NCBI GenBank assembly: GCA_038329845.1
Contig: JBBQNJ010000003.1
Coordinates: 35,770-99,769 of the forward strand
Direction: 5' to 3'
From: JBBQNJ01 sp038329845
Lineage (GTDB): Bacteria; Planctomycetota; Phycisphaerae; Tepidisphaerales; Tepidisphaeraceae
Length of the DNA stretch: 64,000 nt
Positions 1 through 9,781 of the stretch are shown in pieces. The notes beneath the pieces were generated by a model. The model ran no database searches, was not told the origin of the DNA, and was given only the letters and a program-made list of their open reading frames with translations. The translations under genes were made by a program, and so were the position numbers. The first letter of the stretch is position 1. The number at the start of each line of letters is the position of its first letter.

Positions 1-138
1 GGCCCGGGTGAACCGGGTTCCCTCCCGCGCTAGCCGGTCGATGTTCGGGGTCTTGACTGATGCATGTCCATAGCATCCCGCGGCATCGCGGCGATGTTGG
101 TCAGAGAACAGGAAAATGACGTTCGATCGCCGGCTCAT
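1..138 (-). CDS. Sulfatase, N-terminal fragment (gene continues past the window start)
   Basis: Only the first 46 codons lie in the window. The translation has the typical sulfatase opening, NVIFLFSDQHRRD followed by GCYGH and TPNIDRLAREG, in which the Asp of SDQ is the first metal ligand in this alkaline-phosphatase-like fold. The catalytic CxPSR motif would lie further downstream and cannot be checked. The ATG overlaps the TGA of the FAD oxidoreductase gene as ATGA, so the two are translationally coupled. As the last gene of the block it probably removes sulfate esters from a polysaccharide. Family membership is clear; substrate is unknown. Confidence 0.9.
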   Translation of the reverse strand, partial: MSRRSNVIFLFSDQHRRDAAGCYGHASVKTPNIDRLAREGTRFTRA

Positions 139-2018
139 TCGTCGTTGTCCTCCTCGGTGCCGTGCGGATGGGCAGGGGGGTTGACGAGGAACGAATAAAG
201 CCGGCTCTCGACGCCGCCGTGGGTCCGCTCCAAGACCCATCGAATCCCGTGGGTTTGCGCCTTCACCGCCAGGTTGACGACACGGCGCGTATTGTCGTCA
301 ACGCGGGCGATGGTCTCCCACCCGCCCGGGCTCAGCGTCTCGATGCGGAACGACGCCGGCAAGCTCTCGGGGAAGGCGTTCTGCCGGCCCGGCGAACTCA
401 GCGCGATGCCGCGCTCGAGGTTGCTGTCCAGCGCCAAGGAGATTCGTTCGACGCGAGTGGCCCGCGCGAATCGATAGCCCACCCAATCGCCCACCCGCCC
501 CGTCCAACTGTGCGGGCGATATGCGGCCAAGTCGTCGGCACCGGCCTTGGCGAAAGGGGGCTTTCGCATCCAGACGAACGGATCGTCCGATACCGGCCGC
601 GACACCCCATCGCGGACCGGTTCCCCGTCGCCGGTGCCGGGGCTGGTCTGGATTTCGGCGCTGCGCGTGGTGTCGCCGACATCCTGCGACACCCCTGGCA
701 GATACACATCGTCGGTGAGCAGCCGCTGCTGAAGCTCGCGCATGAGATCGCTCACGTCGCAGGGCATCAACCCCCGCCGGCAAGCCATCGCCGCCGCCGT
801 CCCCACCGCCTGTCCCATCACGCTGCACGTCCCCATCACCCGTGTGCTGCTCATCGCCACATGGGTGCAGCCGGCCACCCGACCTGCGAACATCAGGTTC
901 TCGATGTTGCTCGAATACAGCGACCGGTAGGGGATTCCATACGGCGACGGCGACGGATGGTGGATCGTCGGGGGCTGGCCGTACTTGGCGAACGAGTCGA
1001 TGCCCGCCGGGTGGTGATCGTCCAGCGTCCAACCGCCGTGACCGATCACGTCCGCGAATCGTCCCCCCGATTCGATGTCCCCCTGGCTGAGCATGTGCGG
1101 CGCGACGTAACGCCGGCTCTCCCGGCGTCCGGGGACGAATTGCAGCCGCTCGATCGCCCACGCCCGCGCCGCTTCACGATGAACGCAATTGCCGTTCTTG
1201 ATGTGATCCCAGATCCCAAGTTGAACCGCGAACAACTCATCGCGCAGGTGTTCGCTGTCATGGATGGTGTGGCCCTCGCCACCCAGTTCGCACCACCACG
1301 GGCTGCACGCTAGATGCCCATGGCCGGCCGCGCCCCAAGGCAGGGCGTCGCAGTCGGGAAACGTTCTGGCCCAATCGAACGCCCGGAACGGCATCTCACG
1401 CTCGTGCTGGCGGGCGTAGAGGATGTGCGTCATGCCCATCGACCGACCGTCGGGCGTCGGCGGGGCGATGGATTCGCCATATTCGTCGGCGCCTTCGCGT
1501 CCGCTGCGATGCTCGGCCCCGACCAGCGGTGCCAGGATCGCATCCCCCGAGCAGTCGGCGAAAATCCGGGCATGCACGACATGCCAGGTCTGGGTCGAAA
1601 GCTGCCAGCCGGTCACCGACTTGATCCGCGCCCCTTCCATCGCCGCGTCCAAGCACGAGCAGTTGAGCAGCAAGGTCAAACCCGGCGTGTGCCGCACGAT
1701 GTGGTAAACCACCAGGTCCCACACCGACAGGCTGCATTGGGGATTGCGAACCAGATTCTCCAACCGCAGTTCCTCGAGCAGGCCCGTTTCGCGGGCGAAT
1801 GGAATGGTGGCGTTCCGGTCGGCCCCGAGAATGCGCACCCCGATCTCGCTCGAGGCATTTCCCCCCAACATCGGGCGATCTTGCATCAGCGCCACCGTTG
1901 CCCCGTGTCGCGCCGCCGCCACCGCGGCGCACACCCCGGCCATGCCGCCGCCCACCACGCACAGATCGACGCGGTGTTCGATCACCCGGAACGGACTGCG
2001 CCCAAGGTCCAACGACAT
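135..2018 (-). CDS. FAD-dependent oxidoreductase (FAD_oxidored family) with C-terminal beta domain
   Basis: Predicted 627 aa. Residues 17-30 form the dinucleotide-binding loop (VVGGGMAG, GxGxxG), followed near residue 50 by the RPMLGGNASSE motif of the planctomycete FAD_oxidored family. A second flavin-binding stretch (ENLMFAGRVAGCTHVAMSS) lies near residue 380. From about residue 490 the sequence changes to a beta-rich jelly-roll-like region that may bind carbohydrate. I see no convincing signal peptide. The ATG lies 2 nt after the upstream stop and the stop overlaps the sulfatase ATG. In this context it probably oxidises a sugar or sugar alcohol; the substrate is inference. Confidence 0.87.
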   Translation of the reverse strand: MSLDLGRSPFRVIEHRVDLCVVGGGMAGVCAAVAAARHGATVALMQDRPMLGGNASSEIGVRILGADRNATIPFARETGLLEELRLENLVRNPQCSLSVWDLVVYHIVRHTPGLTLLLNCSCLDAAMEGARIKSVTGWQLSTQTWHVVHARIFADCSGDAILAPLVGAEHRSGREGADEYGESIAPPTPDGRSMGMTHILYARQHEREMPFRAFDWARTFPDCDALPWGAAGHGHLACSPWWCELGGEGHTIHDSEHLRDELFAVQLGIWDHIKNGNCVHREAARAWAIERLQFVPGRRESRRYVAPHMLSQGDIESGGRFADVIGHGGWTLDDHHPAGIDSFAKYGQPPTIHHPSPSPYGIPYRSLYSSNIENLMFAGRVAGCTHVAMSSTRVMGTCSVMGQAVGTAAAMACRRGLMPCDVSDLMRELQQRLLTDDVYLPGVSQDVGDTTRSAEIQTSPGTGDGEPVRDGVSRPVSDDPFVWMRKPPFAKAGADDLAAYRPHSWTGRVGDWVGYRFARATRVERISLALDSNLERGIALSSPGRQNAFPESLPASFRIETLSPGGWETIARVDDNTRRVVNLAVKAQTHGIRWVLERTHGGVESRLYSFLVNPPAHPHGTEEDNDE

Positions 2019-2020
2019 CT

Positions 2021-5000
2021 TTATCGCACCTCGATCAACATGAAGTCGTTGCGACGAAGATCGACCTGGAAGACGCCCGGCGCCAGGCGCTTGAGTTCCC
2101 CGGCATCCGGGCCCGGCGCATCCGCCTTCGCGGCCTTCCCACGCACCGGCTTCGGTTCCTTTGCATCGCCCGGTGCCGCCTTGGCCCGACCCGCCTGTGC
2201 CTCGGCGTCAAACGCCCGAACCGATTCGCCGAGGCCCAATGCCTTTAGATCCAGTTTCAGCACCACCGGATAAGTCTCGACGACCGCTTTCACCTCGCCC
2301 CCGCCGGTCTTTGCCTGCTTATCGCGCACCGCGTCGTAACCGGTCACCGACTCGTTTTCCCGGCCCTCGTCCTCGACGCCCGCCTTGGCATCCGCGCCGC
2401 CCGCTTTGCCGTCGCCGAAATTGCCCAACGCGATCATCGCCTTGCTTCCGCGCGACAACACCAACGCGTGGTTATTGGCACCCTCGGTTCGAAGCGGAAA
2501 GCCCTCCTCCCAATAGCGGTAGGTGCGGCAATCCTCCAATCCGTAGCCAAATTCGTTCAACCGATCCTGCACGAATTTCCCGACCAGCCCGGCCGAATGC
2601 AGCTTGATCTCGTGCGGCAGGCAGACGGCCAGCGTCGATCGCGCCTGCCAGGCCCGCTGCGCCGGGTCGAACCGGTCGCACGCGACGGTGATATTCCCGG
2701 ACTTCAGCCCCAGGCTTTGCACCAGGATCAAGGCCGTGTCCTTGTCGGCCCGCAATCGCTGCTGCATGTCCATCTCCTTGAACTTGCCCAAGTCGCGCCA
2801 TTCCCATTCGTAATTCAGGTTGGCGAACGACAGGAATGGGACGATGTTCACGTTGGTCATGTGGATCCACGCCAGCGGACGCTTGCCCATCTGTTGCATC
2901 ATCACGGCATTGCGCTTGGCGAGGTTGCGGAACGCCATCAGATTCACGCCCGGGCGAAGGTTGCCGTCGTCGTCAATGTATCCCGGTCCGCCCGCCTCCG
3001 ACGGGACATACGACGCCTTGAGGAAGTAATTGTCCCAATAGACCCCGTCGGCGAACGTCTGGTACATCCGCTGGTGATACCAGAGAATCCGGTCGGCATT
3101 GCTCTGCACCGGCTCGCAGTCGTAGTAAATCCCCAGCGGATTCTGGCGGGTGGCGCGGCTGGGCGGGCCGGGCTTCCACTTCGGATCGGCGATGTCCATC
3201 GTGGACCACTCATCCATGTACGTCTGCCCGAAGCCGGGGTCTGACAGGCTGGCACTGCGCGGGCTGATATACGGGAAAATATAGCGATGCAAGACCGTCT
3301 CGGGGGTGTTGGCCGGCGTGAACGACGCCCATTCCAACCCGCTGCTGAAGCTGGCGTAATTTCCCTGCAAGTGCTCCTGCGAGGCGTTACCGTACCGGCT
3401 TAAATAATCGAGAAGGAACGGGCTTTCCGTCCCGCGGTAGGGCTTGGGCTGCTCGCGCCGCAGACGCGCCAATTCGTCCCAGAACGCGAACTCGTTGTCG
3501 ATCGGGCCGAAGTCCACCACGTTCGTCTTGGCCGCCCAATAGAGCGTCCCGCCCCACATGCCGAACGACACGCCCGGGCCTGCTGAATCGGTCCCCGCCA
3601 CCGACCAGCGCCTCCAGCTCACCGGGGTTTGCGGCATCGGCTTGGCCGGCGTCGCCTGCAACCCGAACACGATCCGCCGCGCCCGATCCAGCGTCTTAGG
3701 CCCGGCGATCAGGTTAAATCGCAGATTTACCGTCGCCCCTTCGCGGTCGATCTCGATGCCCGGGGTCTTCTCGTCCAGCACCCAGTCGCGATCGTTGTCG
3801 GCCGCGAAACAAATCCCGCGCTCCGGGCCGCCGACATAGATGTACGGCACGAAGTTGCCGCCCACCTTCGCCCGCGTCCCCGATGAATCCCAGACCTTCC
3901 CCTCACCGGCCGGCACCCGACCGGCGTAGTGCATGCGCAGTTGCTGGGTCACCGGATGCATCAGCCACGCCTGCGACGCCTTCAGCGGGATCACCAACTG
4001 CATCCGTTCGATCGGCCGATCGGTCTTGTCCAGGTCGAGCGTCACCTGCATGAAGCCGTCCTGGTCGTACGCGAATCCCGTCCGCCCCCCAAGCGGTCCG
4101 GCCTTCCACGATGCCGATCCCTCGACCCGCGTTGGCTTGCCGGCGCCGAACGTCGGGGCATCGCCGTGGGCGACGAACGTCTTGCCGTCACTGACGACCT
4201 CGAGCCGCACCGCGGCGGCGAGAATATCCTCCCCGCGACTGTTCACCTGGTCCCAAAGCCCCGCGTCGTTCATCGTGTGGGTTCGCAAGACCGCCTGCAC
4301 CGTTCTCTTACCGGCGTCCACTTGCAGTGGGGCGAAGCCCTGCACCAACACGTCCTCCATGCCCAGCTTGTCGTTTTCCCACGGATGATGCAATCGGCGG
4401 AACGGTCGTTCGACGATGATCGGCTTGTCCCCGCCGGTCAGGGTCAATCGAACCGCGTAGAGGCCCTCGGGCAGGTCCGGGGTCGTAAGGTTCATCCCCG
4501 CCGGGGACATGGGGAAAACGCCGTTGGCTTCGGCCAGAGGCGTGGTTTGGCCGTCGCCCAGCAGCGCCAGCTTCCATCCCGTCACGTTCTCCGGCGGCTC
4601 GGGTGCCAGGAAACGCACCAGGTTGTGCGATGGGAAATAGGCGTAGCGGAACTCCGGCTCGATCAGCACGTCCTGCCGCAACTCCCGCTTTTCCGTCTTG
4701 CCGCTCAAGGTCAGCACGGCTTGGTATCGCCCGAACGGCAATGCCGGGATCGTCGCCGGCTTGGTCTTGCGGTCATAGGGCAATGACCCGTCCAGTTTCG
4801 CCAACGCGGCCTGCTTTCCTTCTTCGCGCAGCTCAAGCGCCCAGGCGTCGCATCCCTCGGGGGCGGTGGAAATATCGATCAACCGCAGCATCCCCGAATT
4901 GGGCGCATTCTTCGCCGCCCCGGTCGGCTTCGCCGCCACCACGCCGAAGCGCGCATCGGCGTCGGTGACGATCTTCCCATCGGCCGCGACCCAAATCGCT

Positions 5001-5416
5001 TGGCTGACGCTTCGGGACGTTTCCCCCGTTTTCAACGAAACCCGAAGGTCATATCGCCCCGGTTCCAGCGCCGGCAACTTCCACACCTGACCTTGCGGAT
5101 CCATCGGCGCGGCACCCGCAAGTTCCGCCACCGTCCGCGAAATCATCTTCGTGTCGAGATACGGCCGCGACAGCGCCAGCTTCCATTCCGTCACGCCTTC
5201 CGGTGCATTCCCCACTTTTACCCGCACCGCCCCGGTACCTTCCGGCGACACCGCCAGCGCCAACCGGCTCGCCACCACCTTCTCGTACACCGCGTCGAAC
5301 GGATTGGGACGGTTCGGCGGCGCCGAACCCACCGGCGGGGGGCTTAGCAGCGTCATCGTCGCAAAGATCAGCCCCGCCCACACCATCGACCGCATTTTCA
5401 GGGGATATCGTTTCAT
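2021..5416 (-). CDS. Large secreted glycoside-hydrolase-like protein (DUF6067-like)
   Basis: The ATG at 5416 overlaps the stop of the upstream SGNH gene (ATGA) and gives 1131 aa beginning MKRYPLKMRSM and then a hydrophobic signal peptide ending near GSAPP; the open frame continues upstream but has no better start. The first ~500 residues look like repeated beta domains. The middle contains the LQATPAKPMP...WRRW stretch typical of DUF6067 proteins, then a probable TIM-barrel region with YYDCEPVQ, FADGVYWDNYF and ANLNYEWEW rich in acidic and aromatic residues. The C-terminal ~120 residues are low-complexity (Ala/Lys/Asp) followed by a short beta stretch. Likely an exported carbohydrate-active enzyme; catalytic residues are not assigned. 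Confidence 0.75.
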   Translation of the reverse strand: MKRYPLKMRSMVWAGLIFATMTLLSPPPVGSAPPNRPNPFDAVYEKVVASRLALAVSPEGTGAVRVKVGNAPEGVTEWKLALSRPYLDTKMISRTVAELAGAAPMDPQGQVWKLPALEPGRYDLRVSLKTGETSRSVSQAIWVAADGKIVTDADARFGVVAAKPTGAAKNAPNSGMLRLIDISTAPEGCDAWALELREEGKQAALAKLDGSLPYDRKTKPATIPALPFGRYQAVLTLSGKTEKRELRQDVLIEPEFRYAYFPSHNLVRFLAPEPPENVTGWKLALLGDGQTTPLAEANGVFPMSPAGMNLTTPDLPEGLYAVRLTLTGGDKPIIVERPFRRLHHPWENDKLGMEDVLVQGFAPLQVDAGKRTVQAVLRTHTMNDAGLWDQVNSRGEDILAAAVRLEVVSDGKTFVAHGDAPTFGAGKPTRVEGSASWKAGPLGGRTGFAYDQDGFMQVTLDLDKTDRPIERMQLVIPLKASQAWLMHPVTQQLRMHYAGRVPAGEGKVWDSSGTRAKVGGNFVPYIYVGGPERGICFAADNDRDWVLDEKTPGIEIDREGATVNLRFNLIAGPKTLDRARRIVFGLQATPAKPMPQTPVSWRRWSVAGTDSAGPGVSFGMWGGTLYWAAKTNVVDFGPIDNEFAFWDELARLRREQPKPYRGTESPFLLDYLSRYGNASQEHLQGNYASFSSGLEWASFTPANTPETVLHRYIFPYISPRSASLSDPGFGQTYMDEWSTMDIADPKWKPGPPSRATRQNPLGIYYDCEPVQSNADRILWYHQRMYQTFADGVYWDNYFLKASYVPSEAGGPGYIDDDGNLRPGVNLMAFRNLAKRNAVMMQQMGKRPLAWIHMTNVNIVPFLSFANLNYEWEWRDLGKFKEMDMQQRLRADKDTALILVQSLGLKSGNITVACDRFDPAQRAWQARSTLAVCLPHEIKLHSAGLVGKFVQDRLNEFGYGLEDCRTYRYWEEGFPLRTEGANNHALVLSRGSKAMIALGNFGDGKAGGADAKAGVEDEGRENESVTGYDAVRDKQAKTGGGEVKAVVETYPVVLKLDLKALGLGESVRAFDAEAQAGRAKAAPGDAKEPKPVRGKAAKADAPGPDAGELKRLAPGVFQVDLRRNDFMLIEVR

Positions 5417-6570
5417 TGCTTCTTGAACTCCTTGATTCGCTCGACCAGTTTCGTCGCGATCTCGATCTCGCCGTGATCCGATGGATGCAACAGATCCTCG
5501 CTCAATCCGGGGAAGCTCAACAGGTCCGGCCCGGCAACGAAATGAACATTTTTGTGTCCCGACGCCTTGCAAACCTCCTCCAGGGCCTGGCGATATTCCT
5601 TCACCCGTGCGTGGCCCGGATTGTTCGTCCAGTAATCGCCGACCCCGTAAGGAAAAATGCTGATGCACACAATCGGCGCATCGGGATGGCTTTTGGCCAG
5701 GGTGTCGATCATGTAGGCGGCCCGTTTGCGGAATTCCTCCGTCGAGAACTCGGCTCCGATCATGTTCACCGAGATCTCCAACACGCACATTTCCCACGGC
5801 TGCTTGGCGATATAGTCGGCGATCGCCGGCTCGCAATACGCCGTCCCGCTGCTTCCCAGATTCACCAGGTCCATCCCCAGCGCTCGCGCCGTCAGGGCGT
5901 TCCACGCCAGGTCCGATCGGCTGGCCGCGTGCCCTTGGGTGATCGACGTGCCGTAACTCATCAGGATCGGCGCCAATTCCTCGGGCTTGGGTGGGCGCAC
6001 GTCGCCGTCGATGCCCGTCAGCGTCAGTTCCCCGCCGCTGATTACCATCCGGCAGACCCGGTTGGCGTAGCGCCCCTGGGGGATCTTTTCCATCAGGCTG
6101 TAGAGCAATCCATGACCCGCCGGGCGAAGCGGCTTGGCCTTGCCCGCCGGAGCGACTTTGCCATCACCGCAGAGGATGTCCCCCCAGAAGAACACGACAT
6201 TGGCCGGGCCGGACGATTGCAGGTGGACCAGGACATCCCCGATTTTCGCCCCCTCGTTGAGCACGAACCGAATTTCGCTGTGCGCGGCATTGCGCATCAC
6301 ATCCGCGCCGGTCTTGCCGGTCTTGGTCTTGTGGGTGAGTTGATCAAGAACCGACTTGGGCAACCGATGCAGGATCACCCCCGCCCCGTCTTCGGTCGGC
6401 TCGACCCCGGCGAAATTGTGCAACTGCACCTTCTTCACAAACTCCGGCAGCGCCGGCGCCGCCGGTTGCGTCCAGCCAACCTCTCCCGTGGCGAGAATCA
6501 TCATGCCCACCATTACCCACCATCCGAAACCCCAGCACCCGACCCGCGAATTCGTTAATAGCGCTTTCAT
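5413..6570 (-). CDS. Secreted SGNH/GDSL-type hydrolase
   Basis: Predicted 385 aa. The N-terminal ~35 residues are hydrophobic (signal peptide or anchor, ending near TQPAAP). A beta-rich domain of ~170 residues precedes the SGNH core: block I is SYGTSITQG (nucleophile Ser in GTS), then NLGSSGTAY with the oxyanion Gly/Asn region, and LLHPSDHG near the C terminus supplies the Asp and His of the triad. This arrangement is found in carbohydrate esterases that deacylate polysaccharides. The stop overlaps the start of the DUF6067-like gene, so the two exported proteins are co-translated. Confidence 0.85.
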   Translation of the reverse strand: MKALLTNSRVGCWGFGWWVMVGMMILATGEVGWTQPAAPALPEFVKKVQLHNFAGVEPTEDGAGVILHRLPKSVLDQLTHKTKTGKTGADVMRNAAHSEIRFVLNEGAKIGDVLVHLQSSGPANVVFFWGDILCGDGKVAPAGKAKPLRPAGHGLLYSLMEKIPQGRYANRVCRMVISGGELTLTGIDGDVRPPKPEELAPILMSYGTSITQGHAASRSDLAWNALTARALGMDLVNLGSSGTAYCEPAIADYIAKQPWEMCVLEISVNMIGAEFSTEEFRKRAAYMIDTLAKSHPDAPIVCISIFPYGVGDYWTNNPGHARVKEYRQALEEVCKASGHKNVHFVAGPDLLSFPGLSEDLLHPSDHGEIEIATKLVERIKEFKKQ

Positions 6571-6628
6571 TGTGTTCTAAACTCCCGAATGTCAGCCCCC
6601 TCGACCCTCGATCCCTCAGTCTCTTCGT

Positions 6629-6654
6629 AATTCTTAATTCGCAATTCTTAATTC
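6629..6654. repeat. AT-rich 12-bp direct repeat between operon halves
   Basis: AATTCTTAATTC occurs twice (6629-6640 and 6643-6654) in the 109-bp gap between the alcohol dehydrogenase and SGNH genes, in an otherwise GC-rich setting. It resembles the other AT-rich intergenic repeats in this window. Function is unknown. Confidence 0.5.
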
Positions 6655-6679
6655 TCGTTCGTGGTCGGGAAAGTCCCGC

Positions 6680-7708
6680 TTACTTCGTGCGCGGCTCCTT
6701 CGTGCCTTCCTCCCCCAACCTCACCACCGGCTTGATCAATTCCCGCGTTCGCACTGCTTCCAGCGCCTTGGCGATCTCCGCCAGCGCGAACACCCTCCGT
6801 CGGTCGATCCACACGCCGGGATCGAGTTTGCCGGCGCGATAGAACCGCAGTACCGCATCGTGCGCTTCGGCCTCGTCATAGCCGCCGTTGTAGAATCGGA
6901 ACGTCCGGCCCGGCGCCAGCTTGGTCTGCCCGGCCTCGTCCAGCCCGTAGATGCCCAGCGTGCCGCCGGTCTTCAAGCATCGCTGGGCCATCTCAACCGT
7001 GGTCGTCTTGCCCACCGAATCGATGACGAAATCGAACCCCTCGGTGAGCGCCTTGCACGCCTCGGCGTCGCGATAGTCGAAATAGTCCCCGGCGCCCGCC
7101 CGTTTGGCATCGGCGCCGCGCTCGGCCGATCCGGCCACCGCCACCCGTGCCGCACCGAGATTTCGCGCGTGCGATACGAACGCCAATCCATTGCCCCCGG
7201 AGCCGATCACCAGCACCGATGCCCCCGGTCCCACCCCCAGCCGCGTCAGGTAGCTCAGCGTCTCGCGCCAGGTGATAAACAGCGTCCCGACCATCGGAGC
7301 GATGTCGCCCGGCAACACTTGCTGCACCGTCTTACCGTTCCACCCTTCAACGCCATCCTCCTGCATCGCTCGGAAGTCGGTGGCGATCCCCGTCTCGGCG
7401 AATCCGCCCCAGCCTGCCGTCACCCCGTCCACCGCCGGGCTGCCCACGCGGGTGATCACGTCCCCGCACTTGAGATTGCGGACCTTTCTCCCCACCTCCA
7501 CCACGCGCCCCACGCTCTCGTGGCCGAGGATGAACGGCAACTTCACCCAATGGCAAAACGGCGCGTGTCCCGAAACCAAGTGCGTGTCGGTGCCGGCGCA
7601 GACCGTGCCGTACAGCATCCGGCAGCGGGCCTCGTACTCGCCCATCGTCGGCTCGGGAAGGTCCATCACCTCGATCGACCCTTTTCCGTGGACCACGGCC
7701 GCTTTCAT
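6680..7708 (-). CDS. Zinc-type medium-chain alcohol/polyol dehydrogenase
   Basis: Starting at ATG 7708 (TAATG overlap with the aldo/keto reductase stop) gives 342 aa beginning MKAAVVHGKG. Catalytic-zinc ligands are visible as Cys in VCAGTDTH and the GHESVGRVVEVG motif. The usual four-cysteine structural zinc lobe is not evident. The Rossmann loop GSGGNGL follows in the middle of the protein. It should oxidise or reduce a sugar alcohol or keto sugar using NAD(P). It sits inside the coupled sugar operon, between two other oxidoreductases. A longer frame extends upstream but overlaps the preceding gene. Confidence 0.87.
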   Translation of the reverse strand: MKAAVVHGKGSIEVMDLPEPTMGEYEARCRMLYGTVCAGTDTHLVSGHAPFCHWVKLPFILGHESVGRVVEVGRKVRNLKCGDVITRVGSPAVDGVTAGWGGFAETGIATDFRAMQEDGVEGWNGKTVQQVLPGDIAPMVGTLFITWRETLSYLTRLGVGPGASVLVIGSGGNGLAFVSHARNLGAARVAVAGSAERGADAKRAGAGDYFDYRDAEACKALTEGFDFVIDSVGKTTTVEMAQRCLKTGGTLGIYGLDEAGQTKLAPGRTFRFYNGGYDEAEAHDAVLRFYRAGKLDPGVWIDRRRVFALAEIAKALEAVRTRELIKPVVRLGEEGTKEPRTK

Positions 7709-8733
7709 TACGCGACCCCCATTCCGCGGTAGTTCATCGGCGCGTTCATCAACCACCCGATCCCGAACGGCTCGCCGGTAGGGCGGAACGGAACCCGCGC
7801 CGCGATGTCATCTAGCTTTTTGAGCAGCTCCGCCGGCAACGCCCCCAGTTCGGCGGCGGCGACGTTCTGTTCGACCTCCTGTACCGACCTCGCCCCCATC
7901 AGCACGCACCCCACATCCGGGTTGGACAGCACGAACCGCAGCCCCATCTCCGGCAGCGACATCCCCACCTCCTCCGCCAGGTCGTACAGCGCCCGCAACT
8001 GCTCTCGCCGCGGCACTGATAGCCATCGCACCTTCGGATCGTCCAGCAACCCCCGATACGGCTTGGCCAACGCCCCCTGTTGCAGCGGCGAACCGACGAT
8101 CACCCCGACGTTCATCGACTTGGCCGCCGGGATCACCTCGATCGCCGCCTCGCGCCACAGCAGGCTGTAGTTGTATGCCGTCAATACCACGTCGAATTTG
8201 CCCGTCCGCACCAGGTATGCCAGTTCGGTCGTGGTCGTTCCGCCCAGCCCGGTGAAGCGGATCACCCCTTGCTTCTTCAACTCGTCGAGCACCTCGAGCA
8301 CCGGCCCTTGCGGGCCTTGCCAATCGGTCCACCAGTCGTATTGCAGCGGTCGCTCCGGCTCATGCACCATCAAAATGTCGATGTGATCGCGCTTGAGTAA
8401 GCGCAGGCTTTCCTTCACCGATTCCATCAGGCAGTTGCGGTCGTGCGGATCGAACGACTTGGGTCGTCCTCCCAGCTTGGTCGAGACCACCAGCGGCCGC
8501 TCGATCCCCTCGAGGCAGTGGCCCACCACCTCTTCGCTGTTGCCGTAGGTGGGCGCGGTGTCGATGTAGTTGATCCCCAACTCCACCGCCCGTTTCACCG
8601 ATGCCTTGGCAACCTCCAGTTCCGCGGCAAACGACGCGACAAACAGCCCGCCGAACGAAAGCTCACTCACCGCCAGGCCCGTTCGGCCCAAGATTCGTTT
8701 CTTCACGACCCGTGGTTCTCCAAAAAGCCCCAT
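7708..8733 (-). CDS. Aldo/keto reductase
   Basis: From ATG 8733 the product is 341 aa; a GTG at 8706 (VKKRILGRTG) with GGAG upstream is an equally good start. The AKR tetrad is visible: Asp in YIDTAPTYGNSE, Tyr in the same stretch, Lys in STKLGG and His in MVHEPE. The C-terminal NADPH-binding region (GCVLMGARSVQEVEQN) is present. Length and motifs fit the family fully. It overlaps the dehydrogenase gene by 1 nt and follows the pseudopilin gene by 46 nt. Likely cytoplasmic, acting on a sugar aldehyde or ketone. Confidence 0.9.
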   Translation of the reverse strand: MGLFGEPRVVKKRILGRTGLAVSELSFGGLFVASFAAELEVAKASVKRAVELGINYIDTAPTYGNSEEVVGHCLEGIERPLVVSTKLGGRPKSFDPHDRNCLMESVKESLRLLKRDHIDILMVHEPERPLQYDWWTDWQGPQGPVLEVLDELKKQGVIRFTGLGGTTTTELAYLVRTGKFDVVLTAYNYSLLWREAAIEVIPAAKSMNVGVIVGSPLQQGALAKPYRGLLDDPKVRWLSVPRREQLRALYDLAEEVGMSLPEMGLRFVLSNPDVGCVLMGARSVQEVEQNVAAAELGALPAELLKKLDDIAARVPFRPTGEPFGIGWLMNAPMNYRGMGVA

Positions 8734-8779
8734 CCCAACCGTCGATGATCCGCGCCGCCGTCCGGATGACCGCCGGCGT

Positions 8780-9694
8780 CTATTCGTGATCCGCCACGTA
8801 CCAGAAAAACTGGCCGGGGGAGCTGAACTTGTAGTCAAACGGATATTGGAACGGCAGATACCCATCCGGCGCCCCGAAGTCTTTGGGGCGTTTGCCCGCT
8901 TGCCAGGGGATGCCGCTGCGCTCGGATTTCATCGACAGCCACACCACGTGCCCGTCGCGGTAGCACACGTTCGATCCCGTGCGGTTGTGCGTGTAGTTGG
9001 CACCCATCGCGGCCGTGGCCTGCCCCGGGCCGCCTCCCGGCCACTGCTGGGCGCAGGCCATGTACGCCGGCGGAAGCTGGTGCATCTGGATCTTCCGGAC
9101 CGAGAAATACCCCAGGTAGTCGCCCGTCTTCGGGTCTGTGTTGAAGTTGTAGTCGGCGATGTCCGAGGAATTGCGATAGCAGTAGCTCGAGGTGTAACCC
9201 GATGACTTGCTGGGGCTCTGCTCCTCCTCCTTGTTGTACAGCCAGGTCTGCACGCCTTGGACGGGGAAGCAATTCGGCTCGCGGAAGTGGTACCAGTTCA
9301 ACCCCGGCTGCGATAACTGAAACCCGGCCCCGGGGAGGTAGTTGGTCGCCGGACAGGCGAAAATCTGTTGGCTCTTGGTGTATCCGCGATGGGTCAGCAG
9401 CCCGAACCCGGCGGTCATCGAGTCGGGGATGTTCCCCGCCCCGCGACCGAACGCCTCCTTGCTCATCTCCCGCCCGGCGGGGGGGACCGTACGATGGTCG
9501 GCCACATACATCGTCATGAACATGTGGATCTGCCGCAACTGACTGGCGCACGAGACCCGCACCGCCGCCTCCCGCGCCTTGCTCAGCGCGGGAAGCAATA
9601 TGGCGATCAACACGGCGATCACCCCGATCACCACAAGCAACTCAACCAGGGTAAAACCAAGCCGCGCCTCGGTGGATCGTGTCGGCCTGACCAT
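8780..9694 (-). CDS. Pseudopilin with prepilin N-terminal cleavage motif and DG tail
   Basis: ATG 9694 follows AGGAG by 7 nt, giving 304 aa. The prepilin motif is G13|FTLVELLVVIG followed by a 20-residue hydrophobic helix ending LLPALSKARE, then CASQLRQI, which is standard for planctomycete pseudopilins. Near the C terminus a His is followed 10 residues later by DGHVVWL, close to the H-X9-DG signature. Expected to be cleaved by prepilin peptidase and assembled in, or anchored to, the inner membrane. Such genes are very abundant in planctomycetes and their role is unknown; here the gene lies between the PEP-CTERM gene and the oxidoreductases. Confidence 0.9.
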   Translation of the reverse strand: MVRPTRSTEARLGFTLVELLVVIGVIAVLIAILLPALSKAREAAVRVSCASQLRQIHMFMTMYVADHRTVPPAGREMSKEAFGRGAGNIPDSMTAGFGLLTHRGYTKSQQIFACPATNYLPGAGFQLSQPGLNWYHFREPNCFPVQGVQTWLYNKEEEQSPSKSSGYTSSYCYRNSSDIADYNFNTDPKTGDYLGYFSVRKIQMHQLPPAYMACAQQWPGGGPGQATAAMGANYTHNRTGSNVCYRDGHVVWLSMKSERSGIPWQAGKRPKDFGAPDGYLPFQYPFDYKFSSPGQFFWYVADHE

Positions 9695-9781
9695 GAGTGG
9701 CTCCTTTCGCGCCGATGGCGCCCAGGTTCGTGGCATGCATCGCCACAGAAAATCCCTCCCGGTCCGTCTCGAAATCCCGCC

